DNA from: an uncultured Clostridia bacterium
Lineage (GTDB): Bacteria > Bacillota > Clostridia > Oscillospirales > Acutalibacteraceae
DNA: 26,526 nt
Assembly (NCBI GenBank): GCA_947623215.1
Contig: CANQGN010000002.1
Span: 1-26,526, forward strand
Direction of reading: 5' to 3'
The position numbers were made by a program, and so were the translations under genes. Positions 13,979-22,135 of this stretch are shown here, piece by piece. Below the pieces are notes generated by a model. The model did no database searches. It was not told where the DNA came from and worked only from the letters and a program-made list of their open reading frames with translations. The first letter of the stretch is position 1. Each line of letters starts with the position of its first letter.

Positions 13979-14996
13979 GAAGCGGCGCCAAAAACACCAG
14001 CGCCATGCCAAGGTAAAGCACCAGCGAGGCGATGATCGCCGGGGCCTTCCAAAAGGCGCCGTTGCGCCCGGCGGGGGCCAGGCAGCCAAGGTAAGGGCGG
14101 TAAATTTCGGCAGCCGGGCGGCGGCAGCAAAAGTGCAAAATCAAAAATCCCACACAGCCCAGCAGCAGCCACAGGGCATAGAGTAGCAGGCCAAAGGCGT
14201 CGCCAAAGAGGGCGGTCAGGCCGGGTTCAAAATAATCCAGCAGCACCGACATGGCGTTGTTGCAAAAATGGGTAATCACCGCCGGCCAAATGCTGCCGGT
14301 GCGCACGGTGGCGTAGGCCAGCACCAGCCCCAGCGCAAAGGCAAAGGGAATTTGTATAAACTTGCCGTGCAGCAGGGCAAACAGGGCGGCGCTCACCAAA
14401 ATGGCGAAGCGGTCGCCGTAAGACCGCAGCAGGCCCAGCGCCACGCCGCGAAAGCAAAATTCCTCTATCAGCGCGGGCAGGGCGGCAATGTACAAGAGGT
14501 TGAGCACCAATTCCAGCGGGGTGGCGGGGGCGGCGCCCATTACGCTTTCTAAATTCTCTGCCGTGGCGGGAAAGAGCATTTCTACCCACCCGGCGGCCCA
14601 GTTGCCGGCGGCCACGCCCCAAAAGGCCACCAAAATGCAGCCGAGCGCTTCCAGCGGGCGAATGGCGCCAAAGGGCAGCAGATTTTGCAGCCGCTGCCGC
14701 CCGGCCACGGCCACCAGCCAAAACACCAGCCCCATGCTAAGGGGGGAGTAAAAGGCGTATTCCAGCGCGTCGTACACCACGCCGTCGGCGGCGGGCAGCA
14801 CAAGGCCAATCAGCGCCGGCACAAAAAGAGAAACCACCATGCCCGCCAGCTGGCTGAGCAGCAGGGCGCAGCCCAGCAAATTGCCGGTGCGGGTAATTTG
14901 GCGGGCAAACAGGCGGCGGTATTGCAGCCGCTGCCAGTCGCCCGGCTGCCCCGGCGGGGAGAAATTCATGGGATTTTGCCACTCGGTACCGGTCAT
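13971..14996 (-). CDS. CPBP-family (Abi/CAAX-like) intramembrane metalloprotease
   Basis: A 341-residue multi-pass membrane protein, about eight hydrophobic segments. The family motifs are present: EEFCFRG (motif 1, EExxxR), FALLHGKF (motif 2 with His) and THFCNNA (motif 3, HxxxN). Members are intramembrane glutamate proteases or act in bacteriocin self-immunity; the substrate here is unknown. The ATG at 14996 has AAGGAGG 9 nt upstream, better than an ATG 19 codons earlier. It overlaps tadA and probably shares its transcript. Confidence 0.88.
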   Translation of the reverse strand: MTGTEWQNPMNFSPPGQPGDWQRLQYRRLFARQITRTGNLLGCALLLSQLAGMVVSLFVPALIGLVLPAADGVVYDALEYAFYSPLSMGLVFWLVAVAGRQRLQNLLPFGAIRPLEALGCILVAFWGVAAGNWAAGWVEMLFPATAENLESVMGAAPATPLELVLNLLYIAALPALIEEFCFRGVALGLLRSYGDRFAILVSAALFALLHGKFIQIPFAFALGLVLAYATVRTGSIWPAVITHFCNNAMSVLLDYFEPGLTALFGDAFGLLLYALWLLLGCVGFLILHFCCRRPAAEIYRPYLGCLAPAGRNGAFWKAPAIIASLVLYLGMALVFLAPLHV

Positions 14997-15080
14997 GCGC
15001 GGCGGCCTCCTTACAAAACAAAAGAGTTTCAGCCGCGGCGCATGAAGGAACACAAAAACCCCGCCGGGGCTGCAAGCCCC

Positions 15081-15109
15081 AGTATACCACGCGAGGGGGC
15101 AAAAATCAA
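15081..15109 (-). promoter_or_regulatory. Promoter of the CPBP protease-tadA operon
   Basis: On the minus strand TTGATT (15109-15104), 17 bp and TATACT (15086-15081). Right after it, GGGGCTTGCAGCCCC and the alternative CCCCGGCGGGG-TTTTT hairpins share a strand. Confidence 0.7.
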
Positions 15110-15138
15110 GCCCCCCGCCCGGCGGAGCGGAGGGGGGC
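15110..15138 (-). terminator. Terminator of the small membrane protein gene
   Basis: GCCCCCC and GGGGGGC arms on the minus strand are followed by TTGATTTTT. The T-rich tail doubles as the -35 of the next promoter. Confidence 0.65.
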
Positions 15139-15155
15139 GGAAATGAAATTTTTCT

Positions 15156-15341
15156 TTAAAATAAGGTTTTCCGCAAATCGGTTACAAAGTCGCAGCCGGC
15201 GCGGGCGGCGCGGGCGATTTTTTTGGCGGCGCAGCGTTTGCCAGCGCCCAGCCAAAGCCCGGCCCCTACCCCGGCGGCCAGCCCGGCGAGCGCACCCGCG
15301 CCCATGCCCTGCCAAAAGCCCTCGGTTTGTCGTTTGGTCAT
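15156..15341 (-). CDS. Small glycine-rich membrane protein
   Basis: A 61-residue protein. Residues 8-34 are a Gly/Ala-rich hydrophobic stretch (GFWQGMGAGALAGLAAGVGA), flanked by basic residues (KRCAAKKIARAAR). This pattern is that of small YtxH-like membrane proteins; no function can be named. AGGAGGGA lies 11 nt before the ATG at 15341. It is single, ends at its own hairpin and diverges from manA. Confidence 0.65.
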   Translation of the reverse strand: MTKRQTEGFWQGMGAGALAGLAAGVGAGLWLGAGKRCAAKKIARAARAGCDFVTDLRKTLF

Positions 15342-15397
15342 GGTTGGTAACGTCCCTCCTTTTTTTGCACTTTGCCTTAGTTTGCCCCGCGCGGGCA

Positions 15398-15426
15398 TTG
15401 ATTTTTCACCCGCCGGGCGGTATAAT
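15398..15426 (+). promoter_or_regulatory. Promoter of manA
   Basis: TTGATT (15398-15403), 17 bp and TATAAT (15421-15426), 34 nt ahead of the manA start. Confidence 0.8.
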
Positions 15427-15459
15427 AAGAAAAAAATTTCAATAAAGGCGGCGCATATT

Positions 15460-16410
15460 ATGTTCAACCAACCCCAACCGATTGTTCTTTCCCCCGCGTT
15501 TCAAGACTACCTATGGGGCGGGCGGCGGCTAAAAAGTGCCTACCCGCAGTCGAATACCGACCCGCTGGCGGAGGCGTGGGTGCTCTCCAACCACCCGGCG
15601 GGCCCCAGCATGCTCGCGGGGAGCACCAAAACCCTGCCGGACTATTTGGCAGAAAATCCGGAAGCGCTGGGCGAGCGGTTTCAAAACGCCGAGCGGTTTC
15701 CGCTGCTGGTAAAACTCATTGACGCGGCAAAGCCCCTTTCGGTACAAGTGCACCCGGGCGACGCATACGCGCTGGCGCACGAGGGCGAACCCGGCAAAAC
15801 GGAGATGTGGGTGGTGCTCGACCACGAACCGGGGGCGTTTCTCTATTACGGCCTCCAAAAAAGCATTTCCAAAGAAGAACTCGCCCGCCGGGTGGAGGAC
15901 GACAGCTTAGAGGAAGTGTTGCAGCCGGTTAAGGCGCGCCGGGGGGACGTGTTTTTTATCCCCGCCGGTACGCTGCACGCCATTGGCGCGGGGATGCTGA
16001 TTGCCGAGATTCAGCAAAATTCTAACGTGACCTACCGGGTGTATGATTACGGCCGGGTGGGGGCAGACGGCAACCCCCGGCCGCTGCACAAGGCGCAGGC
16101 GTTAGCCGTTTCTACCAGAGAGGCCACTCCCCTGCCCGCCCAACCGAAGAAGAGGCAAGACGGTGCGGAAGAACTGGCCCGCTGCCCCTACTTTACGGTG
16201 ACCCGGCACACCGCGCCGGGCAGTTTTAGGGTGACGAGAGACGCCTTTGCCGCCCTGCTGGTAACGGAAACGGCGGGCGGGCTGACCCTGCGCTACCCGG
16301 CGGGGAGCATGCCGCTGCGCCAGTACGACTGCCTGCTGCTCCCGGCGGGGATTGGCGAAATTGCTTTAGAATGTACATCCCCCTTTACGGCGCTGGAAAT
16401 TCGGCCGTAA
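15460..16410 (+). CDS. manA: Mannose-6-phosphate isomerase, class I
   Basis: A 316-residue zinc enzyme that interconverts mannose 6-phosphate and fructose 6-phosphate in the cytoplasm. Visible marks: DYLWGG near the start, WVLSNHPAGPS, the metal-binding SVQVHPGD (Gln96, His98) and TEMW (Glu115), and GTLHAIG with the fourth ligand. QQNSNVTYRVYDYGR is the class I short-form signature. The ATG at 15460 has AAAGGCGG upstream; longer in-frame upstream sequence is not coding, because it crosses the promoter. It has its own promoter and terminator. Confidence 0.95.
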   Translation: MFNQPQPIVLSPAFQDYLWGGRRLKSAYPQSNTDPLAEAWVLSNHPAGPSMLAGSTKTLPDYLAENPEALGERFQNAERFPLLVKLIDAAKPLSVQVHPGDAYALAHEGEPGKTEMWVVLDHEPGAFLYYGLQKSISKEELARRVEDDSLEEVLQPVKARRGDVFFIPAGTLHAIGAGMLIAEIQQNSNVTYRVYDYGRVGADGNPRPLHKAQALAVSTREATPLPAQPKKRQDGAEELARCPYFTVTRHTAPGSFRVTRDAFAALLVTETAGGLTLRYPAGSMPLRQYDCLLLPAGIGEIALECTSPFTALEIRP

Positions 16411-16447
16411 GAAAGACAAGAAAAAGGGAAAGACAATTGAAAAAATC

Positions 16448-16493
16448 GAACCCCCCGTCTGGCCAGTCGAAACCAGGCGGGGGGTTCTTTAAA
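16448..16493 (+). terminator. Terminator of manA
   Basis: GAACCCCCC (16448-16456) pairs with GGGGGGTTC (16479-16487), with an inner CTGG/CCAG pair, followed by TTT. Confidence 0.85.
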
Positions 16494-16502
16494 AAAAGGG
16501 GG

Positions 16503-16548
16503 AAAACCAGCCGGGGCTTTTGGGGGTTTATCAAAAACCCCGGTTGGT
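16503..16548 (-). terminator. Terminator of the surface protein-peptide operon
   Basis: On the minus strand CCAACCGGGG and CCCCGGCTGG form a long stem with an inner GGGGTTTTTG/CCCCCAAAAG helix, followed by TTTT. Confidence 0.7.
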
Positions 16549-16646
16549 AGATGATAAGGATTTTTGCTGTGCTGCCGCTCCCACTTTCTCGCAACCGTTT
16601 GGGGGGCGGTGGCGTTCGCTTCCCGCGAAGGGAACGGGCGAACCGC

Positions 16647-16847
16647 TTACTTGCGGAAGTTTTCGACTTCCTCTTCGCTCAACATGTAACCGTTGGGGAG
16701 GTTTTGCAGCCAACCGTGGAAGCTGATGTTGTCGAAATAGCTACTCTCCGGCTCCGAGCCACCATCAATTTCTTTGTCGGCCATCATGTTTTCATTGCTT
16801 TCGAGCAATACCACTTCCAGCTCGGGGGAAACATATTCTTTTTTCAT
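16647..16847 (-). CDS. Small peptide with PELEVV start, possible double-glycine leader
   Basis: A 66-residue acidic protein without cysteines, starting MKKEYVSPELEVVLLESNEN. Residues 29-30 are Gly-Gly after ADKEID, which resembles a double-glycine leader cleavage site and would leave SEPESSYFDN at the start of a ~36-residue peptide. The ATG at 16847 has AAGGAG 9 nt upstream. It begins 30 nt after the stop of the large secreted protein and probably shares its transcript. Short proteins of the form MKK-Y-P-E-EVV are common in gut Clostridia with no assigned function. No export peptidase or modification enzyme is nearby, so a RiPP call is not supported. Confidence 0.7.
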   Translation of the reverse strand: MKKEYVSPELEVVLLESNENMMADKEIDGGSEPESSYFDNISFHGWLQNLPNGYMLSEEEVENFRK

Positions 16848-16877
16848 AAGTCTCACTCCTTCTTTCTTTGACATTGC

Positions 16878-19800
16878 TCAATCGCCAACGTTTGAATTAG
16901 ACATTCGAACTCTACCGAAAACAGTGTACCTGCGACCGTCGATTTCTACGATGAAGAAGACACAACCGTAACGCTGGAGACCTTGGCCGCAAACCATTTT
17001 AAAGCTAACCTTCTCGCCAATCTGCAACGGATACTCATCGTTGTTGTCATAATAGACGTAGTAGAGGTGTTTATTGTCGTTGCACTTTGTCCAAGCGGCT
17101 GTTGCTCTGGCGGTATTGGCAAGGAAATCAGCCACATCGGATACCTTGATTTCCTCGTCAGAATAGAGTGCGCCATAAGCGAGTACCTTTACGCCGCTTG
17201 CACCCTTCAATGCTTCCAGATCATTACCCTGCAAATCGCTTGACAAGGTAGATTGCCACATGTTCTGAACTCGCTTTTCATTACCCGTCTTGGTGGTATT
17301 AAGCGTTGTTTTAGTTGATTTAAAGAACGGAGCATTGGTATCGTCTTCACCAGTCGTGTGTTCCTTCGCACTAAACGTACCAACAAACGTATACGTAAGC
17401 TGGTCGGTGACTTCATACGAATCCTGAGCAGTTATACCGTCGAGAGTCCAGCCATTGAAAACCAAACCGGCTTTATTAAGATCGTCCGGTTTTGCCAGCA
17501 TTAGTTTTGTTTCGTCTTCGCTCACCGAAAGTTTAGAATCGCTTTCGCCTATGCTGTAATGGGCCGTTGCAGTAGAACCACCGAAATCCACACCATACAG
17601 CTTATAGTTCAGCACTTTCGTAACAACGGTAACTCGAATCTTCTCAGCCGTTACAGTGATTTTTACGTCTTCGTTTACGTCTGGAATGCTATACTGACCG
17701 GCAGCGGAAACCTGTACCACGTTCGGTTGGCCGTCGCCCCTCGTGTAGCTAATTTTAGTGATGCGGTAGCCCACAACAGCGGTAACGGTGTAAAAAACGT
17801 TTGAACCGTATTTGACGTTTACGCTGGTCTGAGCTTGGCTGTTCAACTGGAGCCTGAAGCCCCTGTCCCCGTTATTATAGCTTACATTCGGCGTAATGGC
17901 TTTAATGCCGCTTACTTTCAGGTTAATATTGCCCTTAATTTCCGAAACGGTGAACTCACAGGAAGTAGTGCCTTCATTGGTTGCGGAAACTGTTGCTTTG
18001 CCAGTTTCTTCTACCGTTAACACGCTGTCCCAACCGCCTTCGGGTAATTTATACCCAGCTGTAAGGGTAACGGTAACCTGAACTTCGCCCTCCCAGCCTA
18101 CAGTCGTTGCGGAGGTAACGCCGGAGAGGGTGTAACCACCGCTTTCCTGTTCATTAAATGTCGGAGGCATTACAGTAAAGCGTTTCGCGGAAATGCCGTC
18201 AACCGTAATGTTGGTGGCACCGACTACGGTGCAAGTGTAGGTGTAGTCCTGGCCCTCGGCCATTGTCTGTTTTTCACCGTTAACTTCTACGTTCGGTTTG
18301 CCCTTGTAGGCTTCGTTTACCGCTACTTTAATGGTAATCACGGTGTTGTGCTCAACCGAAGCGCCGCTGGCGATCGCTTCGCCGTTCTTCGGCGTAACCG
18401 TTACGGTAAAGCCGGTCGTGGGGGTGGGGAAGGTTACCGGGTAAGAATTCTTGCTGGCGTGTACCACAATCGTGGTTTCGGCCGTTACCGTTACGGTGTA
18501 GGTTCTGCCGTTGCCCTGGGCAATCGGAGAACCGGTCAGCGTTTGCTCTGAACCTTCGCCAGCAATATACCCAACGTTGGAAACCGTGTAGCCATCTTTC
18601 GGGGTTACGGTAAAGCTAACCTGCGTACCCCAGGCTACGTTCTCTTTGTCTTCGGAACCGCCGCCCGTAAAGGCAAAGTCAAAGCCACCGTCGCCCTTGT
18701 TAGTAGGTGCTTCTACCGTAAAGGTTTGCTGTTTAATAGCACCTTTCGGAATGGTAATGGTCAGGTCGGATTTTACGCCGGACAACGAAACGGTGTAGCG
18801 GTTACCGTCCTTTGTAACGCTAACATCTGCGCTTTCGCCCGGTTCAATCATTATTAAACAGGAATATCCAGGTGCTTGTGCCGTCACTTCATAGCCCTCG
18901 TCCACTGTAATGGTAAAGCTATAGGAACGACCAGCGGAATAGTTCTCATTACCGGTTACGCTGTAACCAGCGCCAGAATGCGGCAGGGTTATGTGGTAAG
19001 CGTCGCGCTCAACGTTGTTCACAGCATTTACGGTCGTGTTTCGGGTCAAGGAGTTCCAAGTCCAAGTATAGGTGTTGCTATCTTTGGCTTTTGCGCCGCT
19101 GACGTCCGGTTCTTGACCGCTTATCGACAGCGTGGGAACAGATTTGCTGAAATTATCTTCTACCTTTACGCTATAGGTTACTTTTTTGCCGTAAGAAACG
19201 GTGCCAGTACCGTTTGGAATCGTATCTTCACCCTGTTTCGCTTTGGCGGTGTAACCAACGCCCGCACTGCCAGTCGGCGCGGTAAAGGTGTAAGAGAGCG
19301 TACCACCGGCTTTAATGCTAATGGTTACATTGTCCGTAATCGGGCCAACCGAGTATTTGCCGTTGTAGCCCGGCACGGTTTGGTCTTTGGTTTCGCCCAT
19401 TGTGTATTGAACCTCGGGATCCGCATAACCGGCTTTTGCTTCCAGCTCAAATGTGTAGGTTGCATTATAATTCTGTTCCGGTATTATAACCGATTGACTG
19501 CCGCCCAACGTGGCCGAGAACATCTTCTCCGGGTCATACCCGTTAACCGTTACGGTATACTTCTTCGCTTTCATGGTAACGGAAACGCGGGTATTACTGT
19601 CTACGCCTGTAATGGTATACTTCGTTTGCCGAAGTTTATCTTGTTGTTGCACACCGTCTAAATGTTTTGCCACATTGTCGGCGCCGACTGCCTCTACCGC
19701 GCTCGGTTCATAACCATCCTGCGCCGTAACGACAAACGAAACTTCGCTTCCCTTGTCAACCGATTTGGAAGAACCGCTTTCTTCACCTTCAAACAAAATC

Positions 19801-20441
19801 GAAGCCGCACCTTCTACATTACGGGGCAAGGTTACGGTAACTTTCGGTTGAACGGGTTCGATAGTGACATCGCCGGAGAGGCCGTCAAGACTGATTGGCA
19901 AGACAGCCGCCCTCAATGTGGCATCATAATGTCCGCCGAAAGAATCCTTTGCCGTCCATGCCTCATATGAATTCTTATTTGACGGAACTTTCAGGGCAAA
20001 TATGGGAGGAAAACCACCCTCTGCTTTAGGCTTAATGTTCACATGTGTGAAAGTAAAATTTGTATGTGCGGTGCCGGTCAGCGTGACCTGTTTGTCGCCA
20101 AGAGTAGTCTCGACATCCAACTGTCTATTTTCCAGATCCCCTGATCCAGATGCTAATAATTTGCTAAAAAGCAAATTATAAAAACTAGGATTACTGTCAT
20201 CGGAGTAATCGGAGTAATCGAGAGTTTTACCGTCCAACTCACCAAATTTCAAGCTCTCTACATCCGCCGCATCAGCAAAAGACGGTACAACAAACACGCT
20301 CAGCGCTAAAAGCAGCGCTAAAGCACTCGGTAAGCCTCTTTTCAGAATAATCTGAAAAAATCCCTTGCAATACGCCTTGCAACGCTCAAAGAACAGGCCC
20401 AATAGCCTACTTATTGGGGATTTGCGCGTGGTTAAAAGCAT
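16878..20441 (-). CDS. Large secreted repeat protein (adhesin-like)
   Basis: A 1187-residue protein. Residues 1-58 are a signal peptide with a long basic n-region and the core LPSALALLLALSVFVVPSFA. A unique domain (~60-205) is followed by about nine beta-type repeats of 80-100 residues (~205-1020). Each starts with a strand such as YTVTV, YHITLP, TFTVEAP, YPVTFP or FTVMPP, has a middle TYTFELEAKAGY or QVSFTVTPKDGY, and ends with a strand before the next. The last repeat has VFNGWTLDG as in InlB B-repeats. The ~160-residue C-terminal domain was not recognised. No LPXTG, SLH or dockerin motif is seen. ATG at 20441 follows GGGAGG. G+C is visibly lower than in the housekeeping genes. Confidence 0.8.
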   Translation of the reverse strand: MLLTTRKSPISRLLGLFFERCKAYCKGFFQIILKRGLPSALALLLALSVFVVPSFADAADVESLKFGELDGKTLDYSDYSDDSNPSFYNLLFSKLLASGSGDLENRQLDVETTLGDKQVTLTGTAHTNFTFTHVNIKPKAEGGFPPIFALKVPSNKNSYEAWTAKDSFGGHYDATLRAAVLPISLDGLSGDVTIEPVQPKVTVTLPRNVEGAASILFEGEESGSSKSVDKGSEVSFVVTAQDGYEPSAVEAVGADNVAKHLDGVQQQDKLRQTKYTITGVDSNTRVSVTMKAKKYTVTVNGYDPEKMFSATLGGSQSVIIPEQNYNATYTFELEAKAGYADPEVQYTMGETKDQTVPGYNGKYSVGPITDNVTISIKAGGTLSYTFTAPTGSAGVGYTAKAKQGEDTIPNGTGTVSYGKKVTYSVKVEDNFSKSVPTLSISGQEPDVSGAKAKDSNTYTWTWNSLTRNTTVNAVNNVERDAYHITLPHSGAGYSVTGNENYSAGRSYSFTITVDEGYEVTAQAPGYSCLIMIEPGESADVSVTKDGNRYTVSLSGVKSDLTITIPKGAIKQQTFTVEAPTNKGDGGFDFAFTGGGSEDKENVAWGTQVSFTVTPKDGYTVSNVGYIAGEGSEQTLTGSPIAQGNGRTYTVTVTAETTIVVHASKNSYPVTFPTPTTGFTVTVTPKNGEAIASGASVEHNTVITIKVAVNEAYKGKPNVEVNGEKQTMAEGQDYTYTCTVVGATNITVDGISAKRFTVMPPTFNEQESGGYTLSGVTSATTVGWEGEVQVTVTLTAGYKLPEGGWDSVLTVEETGKATVSATNEGTTSCEFTVSEIKGNINLKVSGIKAITPNVSYNNGDRGFRLQLNSQAQTSVNVKYGSNVFYTVTAVVGYRITKISYTRGDGQPNVVQVSAAGQYSIPDVNEDVKITVTAEKIRVTVVTKVLNYKLYGVDFGGSTATAHYSIGESDSKLSVSEDETKLMLAKPDDLNKAGLVFNGWTLDGITAQDSYEVTDQLTYTFVGTFSAKEHTTGEDDTNAPFFKSTKTTLNTTKTGNEKRVQNMWQSTLSSDLQGNDLEALKGASGVKVLAYGALYSDEEIKVSDVADFLANTARATAAWTKCNDNKHLYYVYYDNNDEYPLQIGEKVSFKMVCGQGLQRYGCVFFIVEIDGRRYTVFGRVRMSNSNVGD

Positions 20442-20522
20442 GATAATTCCTCCCACTCTTACGGAACTGTGACGAAACCGACGACGGTTCGCCTATTCCG
20501 CCACCATATGAATTTCAAGCTC

Positions 20523-20551
20523 AGTATACTCCCCCAATCGCGATTTGTCAA
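20523..20551 (-). promoter_or_regulatory. Promoter of the secreted repeat protein
   Basis: On the minus strand TTGACA (20551-20546), 17 bp and TATACT (20528-20523). It shares TTGACAAATCGC with the ncRNA promoter 271 bp upstream. Confidence 0.8.
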
Positions 20552-20575
20552 GAGGTTTGTTAGGAAAATCAAAAA

Positions 20576-20660
20576 AACTCGTCCCACTTTTTTCCTCGTT
20601 CGCCCTTCTTCCTCTTTCCTCCCCTTTTTTTCGCCCTTCTTCCGCCCTTTTTCGCCTCTT
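20576..20660. repeat. Polypyrimidine tract with TTCGCCCTTCTTCC repeats
   Basis: A C/T-rich stretch (plus strand) contains TTCGCCCTTCTTCC twice and TTCGCCTCTTTC once. It lies between the ncRNA terminator and the secreted-protein promoter. It resembles in style the array at 3228-3378. Open frames over it are low-complexity and are not called as genes. Confidence 0.6.
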
Positions 20661-20663
20661 TCA

Positions 20664-20788
20664 CAAAAAAACCGCCCCCCGCTTTTCCATATAGAAAAAG
20701 CAGAGGGCAACTTTCGACCCGACCACTTATACCCCGCATATCGGTCAGCGGAACATTTTCGCAGCACAGCACGGCAGCCCTGCTGCAC
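20664..20788 (-). ncRNA. Orphan small RNA candidate, ~125 nt
   Basis: The segment starts 6-7 nt after a good promoter and ends at a strong intrinsic terminator: GCCCTCTGCTTTT and AAAAGCGGGGGGC arms, loop TCTATATGG, then seven T. A second hairpin near the 5' end uses GCAGCA and TGCTGTGCTGC. No convincing reading frame or known riboswitch pattern was seen. It could be a free small RNA or an attenuating leader of the secreted-protein gene. Function is unknown. Confidence 0.5.
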
Positions 20789-20793
20789 AATCT

Positions 20794-20822
20794 ATACTAT
20801 CCTCCCCGCGGCGATTTGTCAA
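20794..20822 (-). promoter_or_regulatory. Promoter of the small RNA candidate
   Basis: On the minus strand TTGACA (20822-20817), 17 bp and TAGTAT (20799-20794). No terminator is seen between the upstream SLOG gene and this promoter. Confidence 0.7.
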
Positions 20823-20862
20823 GAGAAAATTTTGGTTTTTTTGGTATTGGCGGGGGCGATGA

Positions 20863-21390
20863 TTACGGCACCTGAACCGGCGCGGCGGCTTGCAGCAATT
20901 GGCCGTAAATCGCCTGCGTTTTGGGCATACAGAGCGACACGACCTTGCTGCAATCGCCCAGCGTTTTTACCACCAGCATTTGATTGACAGGGGCAAGGTA
21001 GAGCAACACCGATTTATTTTGCAGCACCAGATTGATGATATTGTTCAGCGTGCCGCGACTTTCGCCGTCCCAAATCATAAAGCCGTAGTCTGCCTCGTTT
21101 GCCATGGCAAGGTCTTTTTGCTTGTAAAAGTCAAACCCACGGGCCCCGGGCGAGGCAGAGACGCTTTTGATTGCCCAATGGCCGACGTTGTTTCTGGCGC
21201 GGCCGCCGCTGGCGTACACGCAGACGTTTTGGTAGCCGAGATTGGCATAAAACCGCTGCACAGAGGCGTCTACGCCGTAACAGTCGCCCACCAGCACGCT
21301 GTAGCCTTTTTCGTAAATCGACATCATTCTTTTTTGAACGGGCGCGTTTAAGGTTGTAATCGACCGTGCCCCGGCAATAAACACTTTCAC
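20863..21390 (-). CDS. SLOG-fold protein (DprA/LOG-like nucleotide-binding domain)
   Basis: A 175-residue Rossmann-like protein. KVFIAGARSI (2-11) is the first strand and loop, VLVGDCYGVDASVQRF (~33-48) is the SLOG glycine/acid motif, and FMIWDGESRGTLNNI (~104-118) is the second ligand loop. The superfamily includes DprA, LOG hydrolases and many predicted nucleotide-sensing proteins of conflict systems. Start is GTG at 21390 with AAGGAGG 9 nt upstream; the longer upstream frame overlaps the preceding gene and is rejected. It follows the phosphoribosyltransferase gene by 26 nt. The ligand is unknown. Confidence 0.8.
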   Translation of the reverse strand: MKVFIAGARSITTLNAPVQKRMMSIYEKGYSVLVGDCYGVDASVQRFYANLGYQNVCVYASGGRARNNVGHWAIKSVSASPGARGFDFYKQKDLAMANEADYGFMIWDGESRGTLNNIINLVLQNKSVLLYLAPVNQMLVVKTLGDCSKVVSLCMPKTQAIYGQLLQAAAPVQVP

Positions 21391-21416
21391 CTGCGGCAAC
21401 CTCCTTATGCTTAGGT

Positions 21417-21986
21417 TTACCTGGTTTTGGCAATCGCCAAATAATACACGGCGGCCACCAACGGGTCGGCCTTTAACACGGTTACGCACTCGTTGGCGGT
21501 GCCGCCGGTGGAGTACAAATCGTCCAGCAGCAAAACGCTGCATTTTCTGGTGGCGGGCTTTAACTTGATAACGGAACCGCGCATATCTCTTTTGCTTTTC
21601 TCTATATTTTTGGCCGGCGGGCCGCTTTTCTTTTTTAAAACGTCGTCTGCATAAGGAATGTGCGTTTTGGCAGATACGGCCTCGGCGATTTGGTATACCG
21701 GCTGAAAGGCGCGCTCTACCGTGGGCGGGGCGGGCAGAATAATGTCTACCGGTTTGTCTGCCAGCCAGCGGGTAAGAAAGGCCGCGCACTGCTCGGCAAT
21801 GGCGTCGCTGGCGTCTAAATGGCCGTTGTACTTCATGGCGTGCAGCAGCTTGCCAATGGGGGTGTAGGTGGCGTTAAACTGCGGGTGGCCGAAAACGTCC
21901 TCCCCCACGTATTCGCTGCTTGCTACGTATTGGTCAAGGGCGTAGCCTTCGTCCCACAAACCGTCTACCTGAATTGCTCCGCGCAT
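21417..21986 (-). CDS. ComF-like phosphoribosyltransferase-domain protein
   Basis: A 189-residue protein. The type I PRTase PRPP-binding loop LLLDDLYSTGGTANE is near residues 152-166, PVDIILPAPP is the preceding core strand, and IGKLLHAMKYNGHL is the ComF-type helix. The zinc-finger cysteines of ComFC are missing and the N-terminus is unusual. ATG at 21986 with a GGTGG site is preferred. A GTG at 22022, 12 codons earlier, coincides with the predicted transcript start and would be leaderless. It is the first gene of an operon with the SLOG gene. A competence role (ComF plus DprA-like) or a nucleotide-signal or defence role are both possible; neither is shown. Confidence 0.78.
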   Translation of the reverse strand: MRGAIQVDGLWDEGYALDQYVASSEYVGEDVFGHPQFNATYTPIGKLLHAMKYNGHLDASDAIAEQCAAFLTRWLADKPVDIILPAPPTVERAFQPVYQIAEAVSAKTHIPYADDVLKKKSGPPAKNIEKSKRDMRGSVIKLKPATRKCSVLLLDDLYSTGGTANECVTVLKADPLVAAVYYLAIAKTR

Positions 21987-22028
21987 TTGCCCACCGCTTT
22001 TCTGCTTTTTCTCGGTTTTCACGATTTT

Positions 22029-22057
22029 ATTTTATCACAGCTTTTGCCGAAAGTCAA
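22029..22057 (-). promoter_or_regulatory. Promoter of the PRTase-SLOG operon
   Basis: On the minus strand TTGACT (22057-22052), 17 bp and TAAAAT (22034-22029). The predicted start of transcription is near 22022. Confidence 0.75.
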
Positions 22058-22091
22058 CCGCTCCGCCGGGCGGGAGGCGGTTGGGAAATGC

Positions 22092-22128
22092 AAAATCCCC
22101 CCGCTTCTCTTTAGAAAACAAGCGGGGG
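22092..22128 (-). terminator. Terminator of toxin-antitoxin module 2
   Basis: CCCCCCGCTT (22097-22106) and AAGCGGGGG (22120-22128) form a hairpin, followed on the minus strand by ATTTTG. The 5' arm and its flank recur at 22866-22887. Confidence 0.8.
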
Positions 22129-22135
22129 TGCGATT

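Noticed and set aside
15061..15086. Attenuator in the CPBP protease leader (two alternative hairpins, T5)
   Set aside because: The first hairpin would overlap the transcription start, so it cannot form completely in the RNA. Left as a note only.
20459..20790. Lys/Arg-rich frames over the small-RNA region
   Set aside because: Low-complexity translation of a purine-rich strand that crosses a strong terminator and two promoters.
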